This document shows, piece by piece, positions 6,246 through 12,054 of a DNA stretch of 12,054 bases. The position numbers and the translations under genes were made by a program. The stretch is from Clostridium sp. CAG:609 (GTDB lineage: Bacteria > Bacillota_I > Bacilli_A > RF39 > UBA660), in the NCBI GenBank assembly GCA_000438075.1, contig FR903535.1:1-12054 (forward strand), in the 5' to 3' direction. The notes under the pieces are model-generated. The model had not been told where the DNA came from, ran no database searches, and saw nothing but the letters and a program-made list of their open reading frames with translations. Each line of letters opens with the position of its first letter. The first letter of the stretch is position 1.

Positions 6246-7499
6246 ATGCTTATAGAATTTAGTGTTAAAAACTTTATGTCTTTTAAGAATAAAGTTACGT
6301 TATCTATGGAAAAAGGTAATGGTTTAGAAAATGAAGAAAATGTTGTGTTTGATGGTGATATTAATGTGCTTAAGAGTGCAGCGATATATGGTGCAAATGC
6401 ATCCGGTAAATCAAATTTATTAAAAGCTTTTACTTGTGCAATTTTGATGGTTAGAACATCTAGTTTAATATCGGTTGGACAAAAATGGGCTTTTTTACGT
6501 CCATTCTTATTTGATGAAGAAAGTAAAAATAAACCAAGTGAATTTGAATTTGTATTTAAAACAAATGGCGTTAAATACAAATATTATTTTAGTGCAGATG
6601 AAAATAAAGTATATGATGAAGTATTAGATGCTTATTATACTCAAAAACCAACTAATATTTTTAGAAGAACAAATACAAATAATTATGAGTTTTATGTAGA
6701 CAAAAAAAAGTTGGAAGCATTATCAATGAATAATACTGAAAATAAATTATTTTTGGCAACTGCAACAACTTGGAATTATGATAAAACAAAAGATGCTTAT
6801 CTATGGTTTGTTAATGGTATTGATACATATGATTCTTTTAATAATATAACTGATAAAGATTTAATTGCATATAGTAATGACTCTGAAAATTTAAAAGAAT
6901 TTGCATTAAAATTATTAAATAAGGCTGATATACTTATTAAAGATGTGACTGTTCATTATGAAGAAAAGGAAATTGATAATTTGTTGTTGGCACCTCTTGA
7001 AAAGAGTAATGATAAATATAAAGTTAAAAATATTAATATTGAATTAGAACATGAAGTTATGGTGGGAAATGATAAACATAATTATAAATTGAATTTTGTT
7101 GATGAATCATCAGGAACTAAAGTGTTGTTTGCTTTCGCACCATTTTTGAAAAGAGCTTTTGAAAATACAAAAGTTATTATTGTTGATGAATTAGAAAGAA
7201 GTTTACATCCAGCATTAGTCGAGTTTATTGTTAAATTATTTAATAATAAAGAAATAAATAAAGCTAATAGTCAATTAATATTTACTACACATGCTATGAA
7301 TTTGTTAAATTTAGAATTATTAAGAAGAGACCAAATATGGTTTACTGAAAAAAACCCAGAAAATGGAGTAACAGATTTATATCCACTTGATTCGTTCTCA
7401 GTTAGAAAAGATGAAAATATTCAAAAAGGTTATATAAATGGAAGGTATGGAGCCATTCCATTTATTGAAGATGTTGATTTATGGCTAGAGGACAATTAA
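6246..7499 (+). CDS. AAA/ABC-type ATPase, RloA/AbiLi-like, of a two-gene defence cassette
   Basis: The 417-residue protein starts at ATG 6246, five bases after AGGAGGGG; an in-frame ATG at 6207 precedes the promoter and is rejected. The N-terminus MLIEFSVKNFMSFKNKVTLS is the usual first strand of RecF/OLD-type ATPases. Walker A is G49-A-N-A-S-G-K-S56. A signature-like loop is ESSGTK (287-292), Walker B is VIIVDE (310-315), and the switch His is H349 in TTHAMN. The end contains NGRYGAIPF (398-406), a pattern I associate with AAA_15/AAA_21-type ATPases paired with RloB. Residues 70-280 hold the domain between the ATPase halves; there is no long coiled coil, unlike Rad50 or RloC. It overlaps the RloB-like gene by 19 bases. 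Proteins of this class act as ATP-driven sensors controlling a nuclease-like partner in phage abortive infection; here that is inference. Confidence 0.85.
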   Translation: MLIEFSVKNFMSFKNKVTLSMEKGNGLENEENVVFDGDINVLKSAAIYGANASGKSNLLKAFTCAILMVRTSSLISVGQKWAFLRPFLFDEESKNKPSEFEFVFKTNGVKYKYYFSADENKVYDEVLDAYYTQKPTNIFRRTNTNNYEFYVDKKKLEALSMNNTENKLFLATATTWNYDKTKDAYLWFVNGIDTYDSFNNITDKDLIAYSNDSENLKEFALKLLNKADILIKDVTVHYEEKEIDNLLLAPLEKSNDKYKVKNINIELEHEVMVGNDKHNYKLNFVDESSGTKVLFAFAPFLKRAFENTKVIIVDELERSLHPALVEFIVKLFNNKEINKANSQLIFTTHAMNLLNLELLRRDQIWFTEKNPENGVTDLYPLDSFSVRKDENIQKGYINGRYGAIPFIEDVDLWLEDN

Positions 7500-8086
7500 A
7501 ACACCATAAGAAAAAGCCTTTGATTGTTATTTGTTCAGAGGGGGGCAAAAAGTCTTCGGAATATTATTACTTTAGAAACTATACTAATAGAAATTTAAGA
7601 ATTCAATTTTCTACTGGTAATAGTACTGATCCTAAAGGAATGCTTGATGATTTACTTAAATATATGCATAATGAAGATATTGCATCTGAAGATAATTGCA
7701 GGGTGTTTTTGGTATTGGATACCGATTTAAGTGAGAAACGAATTAATGAAATTAGAGAGATAAAACAAAAATGTATTGATAATAATATAGAAATAATTAC
7801 GTCTGCTCCGACTTTTGAAATATGGTATATAATGCATTATAGAAATAATAATTTGAAGTTTAAAGCAAGCAAAGATGTAAAAAAAGAATTGGAAAAAATA
7901 AATGGTACATATACTGAAAGCATGGATATGTATAAAATAATTAAGGATTCAACTTTTAATGCAAGAAATGTTGCTCAATCATTTGAGATACAAGGTATTA
8001 AAAATAGAGAAGATATACTTGTTTTAAATCCTCATACGAGTATTTATAAAATACTTAATGCAATAGATGAATTTAATGAGTTATAA
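7481..8086 (+). CDS. RloB-family (AbiLii-like) Toprim-fold protein, putative defence effector
   Basis: The 201-residue product has the RloB layout: a basic N-terminus, strand PLIVICSEGGKKSSEYYYF with Glu20, then VFLVLDTD (75-82) with D80 and D82, then SAPTFEIWYIMHY (108-120), the family's 'cFExWxlLH' block, and NPHTSIYKIL (183-192) near the end. Glu20 and the D-x-D pair occupy the positions of Toprim metal ligands, so it may be a nuclease, though activity is unproven. The start ATG 7481 lies inside the ATPase gene (overlap 7481-7499, different frame) and lacks a good ribosome binding site, so translation is probably coupled and the proteins made in fixed ratio. Length is normal for the family. 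The ATPase plus Toprim-like arrangement parallels AbiLi/AbiLii and, more loosely, the AriA/AriB (PARIS) and OLD/Gabija designs. A strong terminator follows. Confidence 0.85.
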   Translation: MARGQLKHHKKKPLIVICSEGGKKSSEYYYFRNYTNRNLRIQFSTGNSTDPKGMLDDLLKYMHNEDIASEDNCRVFLVLDTDLSEKRINEIREIKQKCIDNNIEIITSAPTFEIWYIMHYRNNNLKFKASKDVKKELEKINGTYTESMDMYKIIKDSTFNARNVAQSFEIQGIKNREDILVLNPHTSIYKILNAIDEFNEL

Positions 8087-8095
8087 TTATTAATG

Positions 8096-8135
8096 TCAGG
8101 ACTACTTGATTTACAAGTGACGTTCTGATTTTTTT
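8096..8135 (+). terminator. Strong intrinsic terminator after the RloB-like gene
   Basis: The outer stem TCAGGAC (8096-8102) pairs with GTTCTGA (8122-8128) with one G-U pair. The inner stem TACTTG (8103-8108) pairs with CAAGTG (8114-8119) around loop ATTTA, leaving a 2-base bulge. Seven T follow (8129-8135). It begins 9 bases after the stop and closes the two-gene cassette. Confidence 0.9.
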
Positions 8136-8144
8136 GAAATTATA

Positions 8145-8173
8145 TTGACTTTATAACAAACATATGTTATATT
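8145..8173 (+). promoter_or_regulatory. Strong sigma-A promoter of the LtaS-like/asnB operon
   Basis: TTGACT (8145-8150), a 17-base spacer and TATATT (8168-8173) with a TGt extended -10. The spacer holds a 10-base palindrome AACATATGTT (8159-8168) that touches the -10 box and could bind a repressor. Transcription would start near 8180, giving a leader of about 90 bases in which I see no clear riboswitch fold. Confidence 0.75.
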
Positions 8174-8256
8174 GAATGTGTAGTTAATTAGAAGTGTTAA
8201 TAGTTGTAAAATAGTGTAAATTGGATTAGGTAAATATGGGGTTTTAGTGGTATAAT

Positions 8257-8264
8257 GGAGGTGA
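8257..8264 (+). promoter_or_regulatory. Near-perfect ribosome binding site of the LtaS-like gene
   Basis: GGAGGTGA stands 7 bases before ATG 8272 and is close to the full anti-Shine-Dalgarno complement, so strong translation of the LtaS-like protein is expected. It fixes the start at 8272. Confidence 0.85.
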
Positions 8265-8271
8265 GGTAATT

Positions 8272-10224
8272 ATGAAAAAATTTAGGTTAAGAAAATTTCA
8301 TTTTGGTTTTATTACTTTTTTTATTTTAATCTATATGGAAGTAGTAAGTAGAATATTAACTCACGTAAGTATATTTAATAATAGTATATGGTATGTTTTA
8401 ATATTTAGTTTATTTATTACGATTCTTTTTCATGGATTGGGTAAAATATTTAATAGAAGTGTAAATAAAGTTTTATTTTTAATAAATATTTTTTTACTTG
8501 CCTTACTTTATAGTATGCAGTTATGTGTTTTTAAGCTGTTTAGTTTTTATTTTGATTGGGGACTTATTGGAGCAACTGATCAAGTGGCATCTTTTGCTGG
8601 TGATGGATTGATGGTAGTTTTATCAAATGCAATTGGAGTATTACTTTTTATGTTGCCATTTTTTGTGCTTCTTATATTTAATCATATTATTGTTATTGAA
8701 AAAGAAAGTATAAAAGTAAATATTAATAAAGTTGTATTATCTGTACTTGTTTATTTTATATTTATCTTTAGTTTAAATATAAGTAAGAATGATGCATATG
8801 AACTTTATTATAAGGTTAATAATGTGTCTTTGAATGTGGAGAAGTTTGGAGTGTTACATACATTTTTAATTGATAGTTATAGAAGTGTATTTGGTTTTAA
8901 AGAAAGTGTTAGTATTATAAATAAAAATGGTGATGATGATATGTCTAGTGGAAGTATTCCACGGGATGAAATTATATATGGGTATAATAATTTAAATATA
9001 GATTTTAATAAATTAATAAAAAATGAAAATAATAATACTATTAAAGAAATGCATGAGTACTTTCAAAATGAAAGTGGCAGTTTAAAGAATAAATATACTG
9101 GGTATTTTAAGGGTAAAAATTTGATTTTGTTTATGGCTGAGAGTTTTAATGAAATAGCTGTTAATAAAGATTTAACTCCGACGTTATATAAACTTGTTAA
9201 TAGTGGTTTTAAGTTTAATAATTTTTATACACCGACGATTAGTAGTACGATTGGAGGAGAGTTTCAAGAACTTACTGGGTTAGTTGCTGCATCTGGTTTT
9301 TTGAGTCCTTGGAAAAATGGAAATAATGATTATCCATTTGGTATTGGTAAAGTGTTTAAAGATATGGGATATAATACATATGCTTATCATGATCATAGCA
9401 TTTATTTTCAAAATAGATATATTTATTTGAAGAGTTTAGGTTTTGATAATTTTAAAGGGTGTAATAATGGACTTGAGAAAAGTATTAATTGTAAGATATG
9501 GCCCGAAAGTGATTTGGAAATGATTAATGCAACAGTTAATGATTATGTAAATAGTGATAAACCATTTTTTACTTATTATGTAACTGTTAGTGGTCATGGA
9601 GATTATGGATGGAGCAAAAGTGCAATTGCAAATAAAAATAAGGATTTAGTAAGTGGACTTAAAGTTAGTGAAAAACCATTAGCTTATTTAGCAGCTCAGA
9701 TTGAACTTGATAGAGCTTTAGAAAAATTAATTACTAGTCTTGATAGTGTAGGTGTACTTGATGATACTGTTATTGCTTTAGTAGGAGATCATTATCCATA
9801 TTATATGAGTATAGATGAAGTAAATGAAATAAGTAGTTATAAAAAAGATAGTGTTGTTGAAGTAAATAGAAGTAATTTTATTTTATGGAATAATAAGATG
9901 GACACAGTTGAAGTTGATAAAGTTGGTAGTCAGATTGATGTTCTTCCAACATTATATAATTTATTTGGAGTAAGTTATGATTCAAGATTAATTATTGGTA
10001 AAGATATATTAAGTACAACAGATGGTCTTGCAATATTTGGTAATAGAAGTTGGGTAAGTGATAAAGGAACTTATTTTGCTAATACTAAAAAGTTTGTGCC
10101 TATTGATGGAGTTAAAGTAACAGATGAGTATATAAATACAATGAATAAAATAGTAAATAATAAAGTATTGATGAGTAAGAATATTATGGAAAACAATTAT
10201 TATAAGAAAGTTATAGGTGATTAA
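8272..10224 (+). CDS. LTA synthase family protein (phosphoglycerol transferase-type sulfatase fold)
   Basis: The 650-residue protein has the LtaS design: about five N-terminal membrane helices (near 10-30, 38-56, 66-86, 112-136, 154-170), a linker, and an extracellular alkaline-phosphatase/sulfatase-type domain from about 280. Expected catalytic residues are present: Glu290 in LFMAESF, the Thr nucleophile in STIGGEF (probably T326), H442 in TVSGHGDY, and D506-H507 in VGDHYPYY. Length equals that of Staphylococcus and Bacillus LtaS (about 650). Such enzymes transfer glycerol phosphate from phosphatidylglycerol to a glycolipid anchor or growing lipoteichoic acid chain; relatives only prime the chain or modify other envelope glycans, so the exact polymer is not certain. 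It has its own promoter and excellent ribosome binding site, and leads directly into an AsnB-type gene. Confidence 0.85.
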   Translation: MKKFRLRKFHFGFITFFILIYMEVVSRILTHVSIFNNSIWYVLIFSLFITILFHGLGKIFNRSVNKVLFLINIFLLALLYSMQLCVFKLFSFYFDWGLIGATDQVASFAGDGLMVVLSNAIGVLLFMLPFFVLLIFNHIIVIEKESIKVNINKVVLSVLVYFIFIFSLNISKNDAYELYYKVNNVSLNVEKFGVLHTFLIDSYRSVFGFKESVSIINKNGDDDMSSGSIPRDEIIYGYNNLNIDFNKLIKNENNNTIKEMHEYFQNESGSLKNKYTGYFKGKNLILFMAESFNEIAVNKDLTPTLYKLVNSGFKFNNFYTPTISSTIGGEFQELTGLVAASGFLSPWKNGNNDYPFGIGKVFKDMGYNTYAYHDHSIYFQNRYIYLKSLGFDNFKGCNNGLEKSINCKIWPESDLEMINATVNDYVNSDKPFFTYYVTVSGHGDYGWSKSAIANKNKDLVSGLKVSEKPLAYLAAQIELDRALEKLITSLDSVGVLDDTVIALVGDHYPYYMSIDEVNEISSYKKDSVVEVNRSNFILWNNKMDTVEVDKVGSQIDVLPTLYNLFGVSYDSRLIIGKDILSTTDGLAIFGNRSWVSDKGTYFANTKKFVPIDGVKVTDEYINTMNKIVNNKVLMSKNIMENNYYKKVIGD

Positions 10225-10225
10225 A

Positions 10226-12054
10226 GTGTGTGGAATTGTTGGTATTATTAAAAAAGGTGAAAAAGAAGAAATAGTTAAAAAGATGAATGATAGAATATCT
10301 CATCGTGGACCAGATGGTGAAGGATATTTTATTGATGGTGATGTTGCTTTTGGTCATCGTAGATTATCAATTATTGATTTATCTACGGGAGATCAACCAA
10401 TGTTTAATGAAGATGAAAGTATAGTTACTGTTTATAATGGAGAGATTTATAATTATCCTGAGTTAAAAGATGAACTTATTAAGCTTGGACATACTTTTAA
10501 AACTAAGAGTGATACCGAAGTATTAGTTCATGGGTATGAAGAATGGCATACAGATTTACCAAAGCATCTAAGGGGTATGTTTGCATTTGCTATTTATGAT
10601 AAAAATAAAAATGAAGTATTTTTAGCACGTGATAATTTTGGTATTAAACCTCTTTATTATGCTTATATGAATGGTGCTTTTATGTTTGCATCAGAAATTA
10701 AAGCATTTTTAGATGTACCGGAATTTGATAAAGTATTTAATGAAAGTATTTTGGAGACTTATCTTGAATTTAGTTTTGTACCTACGAATGAAACTTTCTT
10801 TAAAGGTGTTTATAGATTAGATGCTGGTTCTAGTTTGTTATTTAAAGATGGAGAAATAAAAATAAATAAGTACTTTAAATTAGATTTTAAAGAAAAGAAT
10901 ATAAGTTATGAAGATGCTGTTAAAGATATTGGTAATGTAATGGAAGATAGTGTTAAAAGACATTTGCTTGCAGATGTTGAAGTTGGTTCTTTTTTATCAA
11001 GTGGAGTTGATTCATCATATATTGTGTCTATTGCTAAACCAAAGAAAACTTATACAGTTGGATATGAAAATAAAAAATACGATGAAACTATGTATACAAA
11101 AGATTTAGCTAGTAAACTTGGAATAGAAAATAAAGTTAAGCTTATTACTAAAGAAGAATACTTGGATAATATTGGTAAGATTATGTATCATTTAGATGAA
11201 CCAACTAGTGATCCTGCAGCAATATCATTATATTTTGTGGCAAAACTAGCAAGTGAAGACTTAAAAGTTGTTTTATCTGGTGAAGGTGCTGATGAATTCT
11301 TTGGAGGATATAACTATTATAGAGAAGAAGTTGATTATCAAGGATATAATAAGATTCCTTATGGTATAAGACATGTTATAGGTAAGATAGCAGGATTATT
11401 TCCAGAAGGAAGAGGTTTTAACTTTTTAGTTAGACGTGGTGAAAGATTAGAAAATAGTTATATTGGTGTTAATAGAAATTTCTCAAAGAAAATGGCTAAT
11501 AAAGTATTAAAAAATAAATATAGTTTACAAGCAATTGATGTAACTCGTGATGTATATAATGAATTTAAAGGTTATAGTAATATAGATAAGATGCAAGCGA
11601 TAGATATTAATTTTTGGTTAATGAAGGATATACTTCTTAAAGCTGATAGAATGACAATGGCATCATCTTTAGAAGGAAGAGTTCCATTTATTGATAAAGA
11701 AGTATTTAAAGTGGCATCAAGTCTTCCATTTGATTATAAAGTTACTAAAGAAAATACAAAAGTGGCTTTAAGAGATGCAGCAAAAGAAGTTATTCCAACT
11801 GAAGCTTATAAAAAGAAAAAATTAGGTTTTCCTGTTCCAGTTAGAGAATGGATGAAGGAAGGAACATTTATGGAAGAAGTTAAAAGAGCTTTGAATAGTG
11901 ATGTTGCTAATAAATGTTTTAATGTTAAAGTTGTTAATAAAATGTTTGATGAACATATAAGTGGTAAAAAAGATAATTATAGAAAAATTTGGACAATATA
12001 TACATTTATAAAATGGTATGAAACTTTTTTTGAAAATTTAATTAATGAAAGAAA
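10226..12054 (+). CDS. asnB: Glutamine-hydrolysing asparagine synthase (AsnB-type), 3' end cut by the window edge
   Basis: The frame opens with GTG 10226, one base after the LtaS-like stop and 5 bases after AGGTGA (10215-10220), and stays open for 609 codons to the edge. Translation begins MCGIVGII, so removal of Met exposes Cys2, the class II glutaminase nucleophile; this fixes the GTG start. The glutaminase domain also shows SHRGPDGEG (25-33), HRRLSIIDL (44-52), YNGEIYN (70-76) and SDTE (95-98). The synthase domain has the PP-loop LSSGVDSS (257-264) and SGEGADEFFGGY (351-362). The family converts Asp, Gln and ATP to Asn, Glu, AMP and PPi. Some Gram-positive AsnB proteins instead amidate diaminopimelate in peptidoglycan, which the envelope-enzyme neighbour makes worth considering. 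Compared with the usual 610-635 residues, only the last few codons are probably missing. Confidence 0.92.
   Translation, partial: MCGIVGIIKKGEKEEIVKKMNDRISHRGPDGEGYFIDGDVAFGHRRLSIIDLSTGDQPMFNEDESIVTVYNGEIYNYPELKDELIKLGHTFKTKSDTEVLVHGYEEWHTDLPKHLRGMFAFAIYDKNKNEVFLARDNFGIKPLYYAYMNGAFMFASEIKAFLDVPEFDKVFNESILETYLEFSFVPTNETFFKGVYRLDAGSSLLFKDGEIKINKYFKLDFKEKNISYEDAVKDIGNVMEDSVKRHLLADVEVGSFLSSGVDSSYIVSIAKPKKTYTVGYENKKYDETMYTKDLASKLGIENKVKLITKEEYLDNIGKIMYHLDEPTSDPAAISLYFVAKLASEDLKVVLSGEGADEFFGGYNYYREEVDYQGYNKIPYGIRHVIGKIAGLFPEGRGFNFLVRRGERLENSYIGVNRNFSKKMANKVLKNKYSLQAIDVTRDVYNEFKGYSNIDKMQAIDINFWLMKDILLKADRMTMASSLEGRVPFIDKEVFKVASSLPFDYKVTKENTKVALRDAAKEVIPTEAYKKKKLGFPVPVREWMKEGTFMEEVKRALNSDVANKCFNVKVVNKMFDEHISGKKDNYRKIWTIYTFIKWYETFFENLINER

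Noticed and set aside
6218..6580. Reverse-strand open frame of 120 codons opposite the ATPase N-terminus
   Set aside because: It lies antisense to the Walker A region of a clear ATPase gene; its sequence resembles no family and is what the opposite strand of a biased gene would give.
6246..8086. Mobile element or prophage boundary around the ATPase-RloB cassette
   Set aside because: No integrase, transposase, terminal repeats or att-like duplication is visible, and base composition matches the flanks.
8251..8256. TATAAT as a second promoter just before the LtaS-like gene
   Set aside because: Transcription would start inside the ribosome binding site (8257-8264), and no -35 box is properly spaced.

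Overview
The window comes from a very AT-rich, low-GC Gram-positive-type bacterium (Firmicutes; I would guess an uncultured gut Bacilli/RF39-like or Erysipelotrichales-like lineage, by inference only). The base composition, strong GGAGG-type ribosome binding sites, sigma-A-like promoters with 17-base spacers and TGn extended -10 boxes, a lipoteichoic-acid-synthase-family enzyme and a SipW-type secreted fibre-like protein all point that way. TGG is used for Trp throughout and TGA ends a gene directly on a terminator hairpin, so the ordinary bacterial code applies. All genes are on the + strand.

Region 1 (1-817): a single-gene unit for a secreted, Thr/Ala-rich TasA/CalY-like surface protein with its own promoter and a UUCG-tetraloop terminator. 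Region 2 (818-1357): the decayed remains of a Panacea/DUF4065 (SocA-like antitoxin) gene, still with a good promoter and ribosome binding site but broken by at least three frameshifts. Region 3 (1366-6127): a compact five-gene operon with one clear promoter and one terminator: ZIP metal transporter, atypical extended SDR, patatin-like lipase, YebC/YeeN-type translation factor or regulator, and a CPBP membrane protease with an unusual C-terminal extension. Gaps between these genes are 16, -1, 1 and 2 bases.

Region 4 (6140-8135): a two-gene cassette with its own control region and a strong terminator. It encodes an AAA/ABC-type ATPase and, overlapping it by 19 bases, an RloB-family Toprim-like protein. 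The pair matches the RloA/RloB and AbiL (AbiLi/AbiLii) architecture and is most likely a phage-defence module. Two exact TTGTGAAA copies 20 bases apart lie just upstream and may be an operator.

Region 5 (8145-12054): a cell-envelope operon with a strong promoter, encoding an LtaS-family phosphoglycerol transferase and, one base later from a GTG start, a glutamine-hydrolysing AsnB-type amidotransferase that runs off the right edge close to its natural end. I see no tRNA, rRNA, CRISPR array or insertion sequence. The candidate systems of most interest are the ATPase-RloB cassette and the lipid/membrane operon whose ZIP and SDR members lack canonical active-site residues.
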